Below, one piece after another: positions 19,543 through 27,555 of a stretch of 64,000 nucleotides of DNA. Position numbers and translations under genes: made by a program. Location: contig NZ_LT907842.1 in assembly GCF_900215245.1 (NCBI RefSeq), positions 310,001-374,000 on the forward strand, in the 5' to 3' direction. Numbering within the stretch: the first letter of the stretch is position 1; every line of letters starts with the position of its first letter. The notes under the pieces were generated by a model, which saw nothing but the letters and a program-made list of their open reading frames with translations, ran no database searches and was not told where the DNA came from. The DNA comes from Pseudomonas fluorescens (GTDB taxonomy: Bacteria; Pseudomonadota; Gammaproteobacteria; Pseudomonadales; Pseudomonadaceae).

Positions 19543-19848
19543 ATGAAAGGAATCCTGTTATTCGCCTTATTGCTGCTCGCCATCTGTGCGACCTCACTGG
19601 GCATCAACGCGGCCCTGCCCTCGCCCGATGGTGCTTTGTTTGCCATTGCCATCCTGTTATCGGCAGCGTTTACCGCCGTGAGCCTGTGCATCGAGCTGGG
19701 AGAAGGCCGGATCAATGACATGCGCGACGTGATGAACGTGATCGAGACCGGCCGTTCCTGGCGCCTGACCCTGGCGGCGTATGGACTGGGCTGCTCACTG
19801 GCGGCGGCAACAACCGTGCTGGTGTATCGCGGGTTGTTAGGCGGCTGA
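19543..19848 (+). CDS. small hypothetical inner membrane protein
   Basis: A 101-residue protein with three predicted hydrophobic segments: MKGILLFALLLLAICATSLG, ALFAIAILLSAAFTAVSLC, and WRLTLAAYGLGCSLAAATTV. A short charged loop (EGRINDMRDVMNVIETGRS) lies between the last two. I do not recognise a characterised family. The ATG at 19543 has GGGGCAG upstream as a weak ribosome-binding site. The neighbours are small unknown genes and give no functional clue. Confidence 0.68.
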   Translation: MKGILLFALLLLAICATSLGINAALPSPDGALFAIAILLSAAFTAVSLCIELGEGRINDMRDVMNVIETGRSWRLTLAAYGLGCSLAAATTVLVYRGLLGG

Positions 19849-20291
19849 TTAAAGTTTTTTGGTTAGCACACTTCCCTTCCCTGTTTCAATCCGTTACTAT
19901 CCGCAGCGTTAGTACCAAGCTGAAAGTCAATTCTGGTCGAACAACTCCCTTGAACAACACGGGATCGACCACCTCGATGGTTTCCAGGTATCACTTGCGA
20001 CGACACAGCCTTTGAACAAGCAAAGGGTGTCGCGAAGTTTCAATACTCTGACCGAACCAACCTGCAAATTGATCAGGATCTTCACCCTGGGCCCAGAACC
20101 TTTGCCCCTGTTGTGTTGCCTGCCCTCCTAAGTACCTACCTGCCAGCCCAAGCGCGCCTAACTTATTAGCGCTTCAAACTGGCTGCTTTGTTCCAGTCGG
20201 GTTCTTCGTTCGATCAATGGTGATCGACGTTACTGGAACGTTTTAACGTTGCACGGTTCTTATCCGTGTCATTTGTAGGAACACCAATAAT
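19849..20291 (+). ncRNA. long structured leader, or independent small RNA, upstream of the 74-residue gene
   Basis: A 443-base stretch without a gene, rich in stem-loops. Hairpin 1 (19935-19970) pairs GGTCGA with TCGACC and TCCC with GGGA, with a 5-base ACAAC bulge and the loop TTGAACAACAC. Hairpin 2 (20001-20032) pairs CGACAC/GTGTCG and CCTTTG/CAAAGG around the loop AACAAG, with an AG bulge. Hairpin 3 (about 20212-20227) pairs CGATCA/TGATCG inside a longer CCAGT...ACTGG pairing. GAACAA occurs three times, at 19939, 19952 and 20014; the last two lie in or next to loops. No known riboswitch signature was recognised. Whether this is a 5' UTR or a separate RNA is not decidable by reading. Confidence 0.45.
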
Positions 20292-20516
20292 ATGTCCACT
20301 CAAATCCACACTCAGGATGCCATTCGCACCCTTACCAACGCTTTTGCACCAATGAACTGCCTGATCATGGCCGCTCGCAAAGGCTGCTTCAGCTTCACCC
20401 TGGTCAACGAACACGGTATCGCTCGTCACAGCGAACGCCTGTACCCCGATCAATACTCCAGCGCAGAACCGCTGCAGGCTGTGATCGAGCGTACCCGTCA
20501 GGCACTGGTTGCCTGA
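20292..20516 (+). CDS. small hypothetical protein (74 residues) behind a long leader
   Basis: The protein (MSTQIHTQDAIRTLTNAFAP...) is soluble, with no membrane segment and two cysteines. The middle, RKGCFSFTLVNEHGIARHSERLYP, looks like a small beta hairpin between helices. I do not recognise a characterised family. TAGGA lies about 12 bases before the ATG. A strong rho-independent terminator follows directly, so the gene looks monocistronic. The 443-base structured upstream region suggests post-transcriptional control (inference). Confidence 0.75.
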   Translation: MSTQIHTQDAIRTLTNAFAPMNCLIMAARKGCFSFTLVNEHGIARHSERLYPDQYSSAEPLQAVIERTRQALVA

Positions 20517-20538
20517 TCGACCCGAGTCGCTGAAATAC

Positions 20539-20569
20539 AAAAACCCTGTTTAAAAAGCAGGGTTTTTTA
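20539..20569 (+). terminator. rho-independent terminator after the 74-residue gene
   Basis: Stem AAACCCTG (20541-20548) pairs with CAGGGTTT (20558-20565) and is followed by a T-run. It begins about 22 bases after the stop codon. Confidence 0.85.
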
Positions 20570-20792
20570 TTGCCTGGCTTTTAAGTCCCGCCGTTTTTAC
20601 TAAGTACGAATAGATATAAACGTTATAACTAAATGAAGAAGATGTTTTAAAAACAGTCCTTTACATCGTGAATATGACACTACACTTCAACTCAAGCGGC
20701 ATGATCCGCTTGCGACGAGCCTGAGTCCGATTCACCGCTGCCAAGCTCCCCCTCTCAGGTTTCGTCAACCACTTTCATGGATTGAGGCCTGT

Positions 20793-21275
20793 ATGGGTAT
20801 CGCCGCCAGCGAATTGTGTCGTTATGTGATCAGGCCGACGTTGATTTACCTCGGCCGCCATCATCCGACAGCCGAATCCCTGCTGCTGGGCATTGCCGCC
20901 AGCCAGTCGGAACTCGGTTCAGCCCTGCATGACAGGCGCGGCCACGGCCTGTACAGCATCACCGAACCTCGTCATCGCGCCCTCTGGGACGACTACCTCG
21001 CTCGCGACCCCGAGCGCGCCAGCCTGGTGCGCGGTCTCGCCAGCCAACATGCATTTCTCAGTGCGCCCCAGGTGGAACTTACGGTGAACCTGCGTTATGC
21101 CACCGCCATCGCCTGGCTGCTGGTCGAACAGCATCGCCCGACACTGCCGCAACCGGGTGATGTAGTAGCAATGGCGCGTATCTGGAAGGAAATATTTCAC
21201 CCTCAAGGACGGCTGCGAGATTTCACTCAAGCCTGGCAAACCTGTGTTTCACCCATGAATCAGGTCACTTGTTGA
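20793..21275 (+). CDS. orphan protein resembling phage-encoded lysozyme-like proteins
   Basis: A 160-residue protein with no signal peptide or membrane segment. The N-terminal half (ESLLLGIAASQSELGSALHD, then GLYSITEPRHRALWDDYLA) and the C-terminal half (NLRYATAIAWLLVEQHRPTLP, then ARIWKEIFHPQGRLRDFTQAW) follow the order I know from tailed-phage proteins with a lytic-transglycosylase-like fold, which read roughly ESgL...GLWQmEP.TH.DiWdnYL...YWKrhYNTp.GkGt..eF...W. The putative catalytic glutamate would be in SQSELG, about residue 40. No other phage gene is nearby. The assignment is from memory of the pattern, so confidence in the family is moderate; that it is a gene is likely. Confidence 0.6.
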   Translation: MGIAASELCRYVIRPTLIYLGRHHPTAESLLLGIAASQSELGSALHDRRGHGLYSITEPRHRALWDDYLARDPERASLVRGLASQHAFLSAPQVELTVNLRYATAIAWLLVEQHRPTLPQPGDVVAMARIWKEIFHPQGRLRDFTQAWQTCVSPMNQVTC

Positions 21276-21421
21276 TCAGGCGTTTTGCAAGATTCGGCTA
21301 AAAACGTTGATTTTGGTCGGATTGTCCTACAAAACCGCTCTATCTCCGGCATTACAGCCTATAGCGCTAACTTAAATTTATTGATACTTTCCGCAGCGGT
21401 GATCACCACGGAGTTCTAATA

Positions 21422-22723
21422 ATGAAAAAAGTAATGCTCAAGACCACACTTAGCCTCGCCGTTGCCATGGCATCCTCCCAACTGTTCGCAAGCGGCTTCG
21501 CCCTCAACGAACAAGACGTCGCCGGCATGGGTACGGGTTTCGCAGGCCGCTCTTCTTCTGCCGATAACGCCAGCACCGTCTATGGTAACCCGGCCGGTAT
21601 GGCTCGCCTTGAAGGCCAGCAAATCACTGGTGGTGTTGCAGCCATCGATGCAACAACCGACATCAAAGACGCCAGCGGTCGCTCGCGCGGCAGTAACAAA
21701 GGCGACATGGTGCCGTTCACCGCAGTCCCTTTTGGTTTCTACACCAACAAACTTAACGACCAGTGGGCAGTCGGCTTCGGTGTGTACGCACCGTTCGGCC
21801 TGAAGACTGACTACGAGCGTGGCTTCCAGGGCCGTGCTTTCGGCAGCAAAAGTGAAGTGGCGGTCATTACCTTCCAGCCAACGGTCAGCTACGCCTTCAA
21901 TGACAAGGTGTCGATCGGTTTTGGTCCAACCATCAACCGTATTTCCGGCACCCTTGAATCGCAGCCAAACCTGGGCTTGCTGCCGCTCCCTGGCCTGGCC
22001 GGCACCGGTGACAGCAAAGTCAAAGTCAAAGGCGACGATACCGCCCTTGGTTTCAACGCCGGTATCCTCGTGCAAGCCACCGACACCACCCGCGTTGGCC
22101 TGACTTATCACTCGAAAGTGAAATACAAGCTCGAAGGCCACACCGACGTAACCCCGGGCACTGGCGTTCCAGCTGCCTACCTGGGCGCAGGCCGCTACGA
22201 TGCGTCGCTGAAAGTTGACACCCCGGAATCCTGGGACGCTTCGGTCACTCAAGACCTGAGCGATGCCTGGAAGGTCTACGGCGGTGCAACCTGGACCCGC
22301 TGGAGCCGCCTGAAAGACATTACCGTCAACAACGAAGGCGTGACCCGAGCCGGTGGTGCACTTGCACCTCAGATCGTCGGTCAGATCAAAGAGCCGCAAA
22401 ACTGGCACGACACCTGGGCCTACGCCCTGGGTACCTCGTACCAGCTCACCAAGCAAGTGGTACTGCGTACCGGTCTGACTTTCGACCAGTCGCCTACCAA
22501 CAACACTGACCGTTCGCCGCGTATTCCTACCGGTGACCGGACGATCTTCAGTGTCGGCCTGGGCTACGCGGTGATGGATAACATGACTGTCGACCTGGCT
22601 TACTCCTACCTCAAGGAAGAGCCGGTCAAGGTGAACAAGCAGAACGCGCTGGGTCAGACCTACGCGTCCAAGTACGAAAACAGCGCCAACGGCTTTGGCC
22701 TGGGCGTGACGTACAAGTTCTGA
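21422..22723 (+). CDS. FadL/OmpP1-family outer membrane transporter
   Basis: A 433-residue porin of the long-chain fatty acid transporter family. It has a signal peptide (MKKVMLKTTLSLAVAMASSQLFA), then the FadL N-terminal hatch SGFALNEQDVAGMGTGFAG and NASTVYGNPAGMARL, and a barrel ending in aromatic YKF. P. aeruginosa PA1288 is the likely counterpart and lies beside the same glutathione peroxidase and MFS genes. It imports hydrophobic compounds across the outer membrane. Codon use is strongly biased, which suggests high expression. Confidence 0.93.
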   Translation: MKKVMLKTTLSLAVAMASSQLFASGFALNEQDVAGMGTGFAGRSSSADNASTVYGNPAGMARLEGQQITGGVAAIDATTDIKDASGRSRGSNKGDMVPFTAVPFGFYTNKLNDQWAVGFGVYAPFGLKTDYERGFQGRAFGSKSEVAVITFQPTVSYAFNDKVSIGFGPTINRISGTLESQPNLGLLPLPGLAGTGDSKVKVKGDDTALGFNAGILVQATDTTRVGLTYHSKVKYKLEGHTDVTPGTGVPAAYLGAGRYDASLKVDTPESWDASVTQDLSDAWKVYGGATWTRWSRLKDITVNNEGVTRAGGALAPQIVGQIKEPQNWHDTWAYALGTSYQLTKQVVLRTGLTFDQSPTNNTDRSPRIPTGDRTIFSVGLGYAVMDNMTVDLAYSYLKEEPVKVNKQNALGQTYASKYENSANGFGLGVTYKF

Positions 22724-22735
22724 TTCAAGCCGTAA

Positions 22736-22773
22736 AAAAGCCCCGCTTTCCTGCCAAGGAAGCGGGGCTTTTT
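22736..22773. terminator. bidirectional terminator between fadL-like gene and glutathione peroxidase
   Basis: Arms AAAAGCCCCGCTT (22737-22749) and AAGCGGGGCTTTT (22760-22772) form a GC-rich stem flanked by A- and T-runs on both sides, so it can end transcription from both convergent genes. Confidence 0.9.
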
Positions 22774-22785
22774 AATGGCCGACGA

Positions 22786-23334
22786 TCAGGGTTTGGAGGC
22801 CAATGCCTCTTCCACCGCCTTGATCAAATCCGGGCTGTCGGGCTTGGTCAAACTGGAGAAGTTGGCAATCACCTTGCCCTGGCGATCCACCACGTACTTA
22901 TAGAAGTTCCACTTCGGCGCACTGCTCTGCTGCGCGAGAATCTTGAACAAGTGCACCGCATCCGGCCCTTTGACCTTTTGAGGCTCGGTCATGGTGAAGG
23001 TCACGCCGTAATTCACGTAACAGACCTTGGCCGTCTCCTCACCCGTCTTGGCTTCCTGCTTGAAGTCATCGGACGGCACGCCGATCACTTCCAGCCCTTG
23101 GCCCTTGTAGCGCTGGTACAAGGCTTCGAGGCCTTTAAACTGTGGCGCGAACCCACAGAAGCTGGCGGTATTGACGATCACCAGGGGTTTGCCGGCGAAG
23201 CGCTGGCACAAATCAATGGATTCCTTGGCCCGCAGCTTGGGCAACTCACCCGCCAGCAACGGTGGGCAATCGGCGGCCATGGCAACACTGCCAATCGCCA
23301 TCAGGATGGGTACTGCAAGCCAGCGCATCTGCAT
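22786..23334 (-). CDS. exported glutathione peroxidase-family protein
   Basis: A 182-residue thiol peroxidase. A signal peptide ([20 protein letters not shown]) points to the periplasm. The peroxidatic cysteine is in [16 protein letters not shown], the conserved glutamine in DDFKQE, a second cysteine in [10 protein letters not shown] that may resolve the first, and the Trp-Asn pair in [10 protein letters not shown]. Members like this usually use thioredoxin-type donors. It is the last gene of the MFS - small peptide - gpx set; its P. aeruginosa counterpart would be PA1287. ATG at 23328 is an alternative start. Confidence 0.9.
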   Translation of the reverse strand: MQMRWLAVPILMAIGSVAMAADCPPLLAGELPKLRAKESIDLCQRFAGKPLVIVNTASFCGFAPQFKGLEALYQRYKGQGLEVIGVPSDDFKQEAKTGEETAKVCYVNYGVTFTMTEPQKVKGPDAVHLFKILAQQSSAPKWNFYKYVVDRQGKVIANFSSLTKPDSPDLIKAVEEALASKP

Positions 23335-23367
23335 GTCGTGGTCCTTGAAAGTTTCCAGGTTACGAAC

Positions 23368-23490
23368 TTAACAGATCGACATGCCCAACTGCATCACCGC
23401 CAGCCCGCCACGCTGCCAACCCCACCAGGCTAAAAGCAGCAGAAGCGTCGCCACCACTGCTGCGCCAAGCCAATACCGGTTGAAACTCAT
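23368..23490 (-). CDS. 40-residue single-span membrane peptide
   Basis: A short gene whose ATG overlaps the stop of the upstream MFS gene as ATGA (23490-23487), which suggests translational coupling. The peptide starts MSFNRYWLGAAVVATLLLLL and continues AWWGWQRGGLAVMQLGMSIC, one hydrophobic segment with an N-terminal positive charge. It is followed after 33 bases by glutathione peroxidase. The size, hydrophobic profile and coupling argue for a real gene; function is unknown, perhaps an accessory of the transporter. Confidence 0.62.
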   Translation of the reverse strand: MSFNRYWLGAAVVATLLLLLAWWGWQRGGLAVMQLGMSIC

Positions 23491-24695
23491 GCCGCCTCCA
23501 TCTGCGTCTGCAAGCGTGCCACCGGCCGCTCGCGTACCGGCCAGTTCAGGGCCGCAGCGAGCAGGCTCAGCAGCACCGCCACCTGCCAGATCAAATCGTA
23601 GCTGCCGGTTCGGTCATAGACCACCCCGCCCAACCAACCGCCGAGGAAGGAACCGAGCTGGTGGAACAGGAACACAATGCCGCCCAGCATCGACAGGTTG
23701 CGCACGCCGAACAAGGTCGCGACGGTGCCGTTGGTCAGCGGCACCGTCGACAGCCAGAGGAAACCCATGGCCATGCCGAACAGGTAAGCCGTGACTTCAG
23801 TGACCGGCGCCCACAGAAACAACACGATCACCACCGCGCGCAACAGGTACAGGCCCGTCAGCAAACGCGGCTTGGACATACGCCCGCCGAGCCAGCCGGC
23901 GGTGTAAGTGCCGAACACGTTAAACAAACCAATCAAGGCCAGCACTGTGGTGCCTACAGTTGCGGGCAAATGCTGGTCGACCAGATACGCCGGCAGGTGC
24001 ACACCGATAAACACCACCTGGAAACCGCAGACGAAAAAGCCGAACGCCAGCAGCCAGAAACCAGAGTGAGAGCAGGCCTCCTTCAACGCTTCGCGCAGGG
24101 TCTGCTGACCGGCCATCACCGGCAGCGGCTTGTCCTTGAGCATCGCCACCAGCGGCAAGATCAACGCCACCATCAGGCCCAACGCCAGTAAGGCGGCGGA
24201 CCACCCCAGCCAGCCGATCAACCCCAAGGTGCCCGGCACCATGGCGAACTGACCGAAGGAACCAGCGGCACTTGCGATGCCCATGGCCATGCTGCGTTTT
24301 TCCGGCGGTACGGCGCGGCCGACCACACCGAGAATCACCGAGAACGAGGTGCCCGAAAGGCCAATCCCGATCAGCAACCCGGCACTCAGCGACAACGACC
24401 ACGCCGAATCGGACATGCCCATCAGCACCAGCCCCACGGCGTACAGCACGCCACCGACAAACACCGCTTTGGTAGCGCCGAAACGGTCGGCCAACGCCCC
24501 GGTAAACGGCTGCGCCAGGCCCCAGATCAGGTTCTGCAGGGCGATAGCGAAGGCAAAGGTCTCACGGCCCCAGCCGAATTCGTTGCTCATCGGCGCCAGG
24601 AACAGGCCAAAGCCATGCCGTACGCCCAAGGACAACGCCAGGATCAGCGCACTGCCTAAAAGAACCCATCCACTGGTGCGCCACATCGAGGTCAT
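23487..24695 (-). CDS. MFS transporter
   Basis: A 402-residue major facilitator with 12 predicted membrane segments. Visible signatures include GLAQPFTGALADRFGATKAV in the loop between segments 2 and 3, and the second-half equivalent YTAGWLGGRMSKPRLLTG. GGAGAATAAGAA precedes the ATG. P. aeruginosa PA1286 holds the same place between a MarR regulator and glutathione peroxidase. The perfect palindrome just upstream (24712-24727) is probably the MarR operator, so the transporter should be derepressed by the MarR ligand. Substrate unknown. Confidence 0.88.
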   Translation of the reverse strand: MTSMWRTSGWVLLGSALILALSLGVRHGFGLFLAPMSNEFGWGRETFAFAIALQNLIWGLAQPFTGALADRFGATKAVFVGGVLYAVGLVLMGMSDSAWSLSLSAGLLIGIGLSGTSFSVILGVVGRAVPPEKRSMAMGIASAAGSFGQFAMVPGTLGLIGWLGWSAALLALGLMVALILPLVAMLKDKPLPVMAGQQTLREALKEACSHSGFWLLAFGFFVCGFQVVFIGVHLPAYLVDQHLPATVGTTVLALIGLFNVFGTYTAGWLGGRMSKPRLLTGLYLLRAVVIVLFLWAPVTEVTAYLFGMAMGFLWLSTVPLTNGTVATLFGVRNLSMLGGIVFLFHQLGSFLGGWLGGVVYDRTGSYDLIWQVAVLLSLLAAALNWPVRERPVARLQTQMEAA

Positions 24696-24711
24696 TTCTT
24701 ATTCTCCGCTC

Positions 24712-24727
24712 GCGGGTATATACCCGC
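24712..24727. promoter_or_regulatory. operator palindrome upstream of the MFS gene
   Basis: GCGGGTATATACCCGC is a perfect 16-base palindrome 17 bases before the MFS start. A second copy, 14 of 16 bases identical (GCGTGTATATACCCGG, 25158-25173), lies at the marR promoter. Two copies flanking a MarR gene are best explained as binding sites of that MarR protein (inference). Confidence 0.75.
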
Positions 24728-24734
24728 ATGTAGT

Positions 24735-24760
24735 CAAAAAAACTCGCGCTCAGGCGAGTT
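24735..24760 (-). terminator. rho-independent terminator overlapping the marR stop
   Basis: On the minus strand AACTCGC (24760-24754) pairs with GCGAGTT (24747-24741), followed by a T-run. The first arm includes the last codons of marR, whose stop is at 24752-24750. The MFS group therefore probably relies on its own promoter at the palindrome. Confidence 0.75.
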
Positions 24761-25154
24761 CATCCAGCAAGGCCAACAACGTCTCGCGCTTTTCGGCGCC
24801 CAACCGATCAATCAACTTTTGCTGCGCCGCTTCCCACGCCGGCAAGGCGGCAGCCAATCGGTCTTCGCCGGCTTGCGTCAACAGCACCAGGCGGTTGCGC
24901 AGGTCATCCCCCTCGACCAACTGCACCAGCCCCTCTCCTTCCAGCACCCGCAGGTTACGCCCCAAAGTGCTGCGATCCAGCCCCATGGCTTCGGCCAGGC
25001 TGGAAATGCTCGGTTGGTCGAGGCGTTGCAGATTGCATAGCAAGGAATACTGGGCGACGTTGATCCCGAAGCCGTCGAGAGCGCCGTCGTAGTGCCTGCT
25101 GACGCCACGGGCGGCGCGTCGCAGGTTGGTGCATAAACATTGGGAGGCAAGCAT
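24750..25154 (-). CDS. MarR-family transcriptional regulator
   Basis: A 134-residue winged-helix protein. The recognition region is ISSLAEAMGLDRSTLGRNLRVLEGEG and the wing is EGDDLRNRLVLLTQAGEDRL, both standard MarR. The N-terminus (MLASQCLCTNLRRAARGVS) has two cysteines near residues 6 and 8 that could make it redox-sensitive, a property known for some MarR regulators; with glutathione peroxidase downstream this is a reasonable but untested idea. The ATG lacks a ribosome-binding site and lies just after a -10 box, so the mRNA may be leaderless. Counterpart: PA1285. Confidence 0.88.
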   Translation of the reverse strand: MLASQCLCTNLRRAARGVSRHYDGALDGFGINVAQYSLLCNLQRLDQPSISSLAEAMGLDRSTLGRNLRVLEGEGLVQLVEGDDLRNRLVLLTQAGEDRLAAALPAWEAAQQKLIDRLGAEKRETLLALLDELA

Positions 25155-25189
25155 AGAGCGTGTATATACCCGGAGTTGAGGAAATGCAA
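25155..25189 (-). promoter_or_regulatory. marR promoter with overlapping operator; predicted leaderless start
   Basis: On the minus strand, TTGCAT (25189-25184) and TATACA (25166-25161) are spaced by exactly 17 bases. The seventh base after the -10 box is the A of the marR ATG. The operator copy GCGTGTATATACCCGG (25158-25173) covers the -10 box, fitting autorepression. The promoter fits entirely within the 42-base gap after cobS. Confidence 0.7.
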
Positions 25190-25196
25190 GAAAGTG

Positions 25197-25925
25197 TTAC
25201 AGCGCCAAGCCCACCAGAACCGCGACTTCCAGAAGCTCCAACAGCGCGCCCGCCGTGTCGCCGGTGGTGCCACCGAGCCGATTGACCATAAGCTGGCGCA
25301 GGCCGATGAAGCACAGCGCAGCCAGCAAAACGGCAATACCGCCACTGAAACCGCCGATCAGGATGCAGGCCAGACCGCTGAGGATCAGCACCTGTTGGCC
25401 GACGATCCTCGGTAAGTGATCCGACAGTGCCTGGCCCAAACCTCCTGCACGCACGTAGCGCGTCGTGAGGAACAGCGCCAACATCGAAGCACGCCCGATC
25501 AGCGGCGCGAGAATCAGCGCCGCGCCGTTATGCTGCTCGATCAGGGCTACTAATGCCGTGAACTTGAGCAACAACACCAAGCCCAACGTAACCACGGCAA
25601 TCGGTCCGCTGCGGGGGTCTTTCATAATGCTCAGCGTGCGCTCACGATCACCGAAACCGCCGAGCCAGGCATCGGCGCTGTCCGCCAGGCCGTCCAGGTG
25701 CAGGCCGCCACTGAGCAGCACCCACGCCGTCAACAGCAGTGCCGCATGCAGCAACAGCGGCGCGCCCATCAATACAGCATTCAGGCCCCACAACAGCACG
25801 CCGAACAACACACCCACCAGCGGATAAAAGAGCAAGGAGCGCCCCATTTCCCGTGGCGGCGGCATGCCCGGTAAACGAATCGGCAAACTGCTAAGAAATT
25901 GCAGGGCGATCCAGAACGGCAGCAT
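25197..25925 (-). CDS. cobS: adenosylcobinamide-GDP ribazoletransferase (cobalamin synthase)
   Basis: This 242-residue integral membrane enzyme joins adenosylcobinamide-GDP and alpha-ribazole to make cobalamin, the last assembly step. The signature GGLHLDGLADSADAWLGGFGDRERTLSIMKDPRSGPIAV holds the conserved Asp and His residues, and several membrane segments follow. It is the last gene of the ten-gene cobalamin operon, two bases after the phosphatase gene. In the Pseudomonas denitrificans nomenclature it is cobV. Confidence 0.95.
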   Translation of the reverse strand: MLPFWIALQFLSSLPIRLPGMPPPREMGRSLLFYPLVGVLFGVLLWGLNAVLMGAPLLLHAALLLTAWVLLSGGLHLDGLADSADAWLGGFGDRERTLSIMKDPRSGPIAVVTLGLVLLLKFTALVALIEQHNGAALILAPLIGRASMLALFLTTRYVRAGGLGQALSDHLPRIVGQQVLILSGLACILIGGFSGGIAVLLAALCFIGLRQLMVNRLGGTTGDTAGALLELLEVAVLVGLAL

Positions 25926-25927
25926 CG

Positions 25928-26503
25928 TCAGATTCCTTCCTTCAACACACCATCGGCAGCGACCTGCAGACTGAACAGCGCAGCGTGACCGACCTCGACG
26001 TTCAACAGTTGCTCGCGCGGCAAACCGCGCGCCCGCGCCAGCAGCAGGCGCATCACGCCACCGTGGCTGATCAACAACACACGCTCACCGGCATACGCCT
26101 GATGCAAGCGTGACACGGCGCCGAGGACACGCGCGGAGAACTCACTGACAGGCTCGCCCTCAGGCGGCGTGAAACGATAGGGATCGGCCCAGAACAAGCC
26201 CAACCCTTCAGCGTCAGTTTCCATCAACGCCGCTGCACTTTGCCCTTCCCAGGCGCCGAAGTGCAGTTCCTGCAGCGCCGTTTCCAGGCTCACCGGCACA
26301 TTGAGGCGGGCGCCCAACTCACGTGCGAACAACGCGCAACGCTGCAACGGCGAGCTGATCAGCCGATCCCACGGCCCCTGCTCGGCCACGGCGGCGCGCA
26401 TCTGCTCCCAGCCCTTGGCGGTTAACGCGTCGTCCAGGCTGCCGCGCAGGCCGCCGCCCAACTCGGTTTCGCCGTGACGCAGCAGGTCCAGGTGCAACGT
26501 CAT
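25928..26503 (-). CDS. cobC: alpha-ribazole phosphatase-like histidine phosphatase
   Basis: A 191-residue histidine phosphatase with [10 protein letters not shown], whose His is the phosphoacceptor, and a second catalytic His in [12 protein letters not shown]. In the cobalamin operon it is expected to remove phosphate from alpha-ribazole-5'-phosphate or from cobalamin-phosphate. The ATG at 26503 overlaps the upstream stop as ATGA; the longer reading to 26563 would run into cobT and is not used. This is the enterobacterial CobC and differs from the aminotransferase-like CobC at 29595-30584. Confidence 0.9.
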   Translation of the reverse strand: MTLHLDLLRHGETELGGGLRGSLDDALTAKGWEQMRAAVAEQGPWDRLISSPLQRCALFARELGARLNVPVSLETALQELHFGAWEGQSAAALMETDAEGLGLFWADPYRFTPPEGEPVSEFSARVLGAVSRLHQAYAGERVLLISHGGVMRLLLARARGLPREQLLNVEVGHAALFSLQVAADGVLKEGI

Positions 26504-27555
26504 ACCGGGCGATCTGCCACGGCCGCTTCTGCGAACGTCGCCATCTGTCCGTGCAGCGCGCACGCCAGGCGCAGTAACGGCACCGCCAACGCCGCACCAC
26601 TGCCCTCGCCCAGGCGCAGGCCCAGCTCCAGCAGGGGTTCGGCGTCGAGGCTGTGCAGCACATGCCGATGACCCGGCTCAGCCCCCCGATGCCCAAACAC
26701 CAGCCATTCGCGGCACGCCGGGTTCAAACGCGTGGCGACCAACGCGGCGACGGTGCAGATAAACCCATCCACCAGCACCACGATGCCTTCCTGGGCACAG
26801 GCCAGGTAGGCGCCGACCAGCGCGGCGATTTCAAACCCACCGAGGTTGAACAAGGTGTGCAGCGCGTCGCCACGCTGCCCGGCATGCAGCGCCAGCGCGC
26901 GCTCGATGACCGCGACTTTGTGGCTGACGCCCTGGGCATTCAATCCGGTGCCCGGGCCTGTCAGGTCACTGACCTTGCAACCGAGCAACGCGCACGCCAA
27001 CGCACTGGCGGCAGTGGTGTTGCCAATCCCCATTTCGCCGCCGATAAACAGCTGCGCGCCGCTTTGCACTGCACGAAGCGCACTGTCTCGCCCGGCTTGC
27101 AACGCCAGGCAGCCCTGGGCCTCGGTCATCGCCGGGCCGTTGACGAAATTCGCCGTGCCCGCGCCGATGTTCAGGTGGCGCACACCCGGCAAGTCCAGCG
27201 ACGGCGTCACAGTGCCGAGGTCGACCACTTCGAGCTGCGCATCCAGCTGGCGCGCCAACACACTGATGGCCGCACCACCGGTCACAAAGTTATGCAGCAT
27301 TTGCCCGGTCACTTCCTGGGGAAAGGCCGACACGCCTTCAGCAACCACGCCATGGTCGCCGGCAAAAATGGCGATCCACAGCGAGTCCACCGACGGTTTG
27401 ACCTGGCCTTGCAGGCCGGCCAGCTGCACCGCCAAGGCTTCCAATTGGCCGAGAGAGCCGGCCGGTTTAGTCAGTTGCTGCTGGCGAGCCAGGGCGAGTT
27501 CGTGTGCCGACGCGTCGACGGTCTTGCAGGGGTTGAGCCACCAGGTGTCAGTCAT
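26500..27555 (-). CDS. cobT: nicotinate-nucleotide:dimethylbenzimidazole phosphoribosyltransferase
   Basis: A 351-residue enzyme that activates the lower ligand by making alpha-ribazole-5'-phosphate. Family motifs seen: [25 protein letters not shown] start, [36 protein letters not shown] and the C-terminal [20 protein letters not shown] with the catalytic glutamate. The ATG at 27555 gives [14 protein letters not shown] and overlaps the cobP stop as ATGA. It is called cobU in the Pseudomonas scheme. Confidence 0.95.
   Translation of the reverse strand: MTDTWWLNPCKTVDASAHELALARQQQLTKPAGSLGQLEALAVQLAGLQGQVKPSVDSLWIAIFAGDHGVVAEGVSAFPQEVTGQMLHNFVTGGAAISVLARQLDAQLEVVDLGTVTPSLDLPGVRHLNIGAGTANFVNGPAMTEAQGCLALQAGRDSALRAVQSGAQLFIGGEMGIGNTTAASALACALLGCKVSDLTGPGTGLNAQGVSHKVAVIERALALHAGQRGDALHTLFNLGGFEIAALVGAYLACAQEGIVVLVDGFICTVAALVATRLNPACREWLVFGHRGAEPGHRHVLHSLDAEPLLELGLRLGEGSGAALAVPLLRLACALHGQMATFAEAAVADRPV

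Noticed and set aside
20793..21275. Prophage region
   Set aside because: A single phage-like gene with no integrase, structural genes or flanking repeats.
21416..22456. Long open frame (346 codons) antisense to the fadL-like gene
   Set aside because: The sense protein has a clear signal peptide and family motifs; the antisense frame reflects its biased codons.
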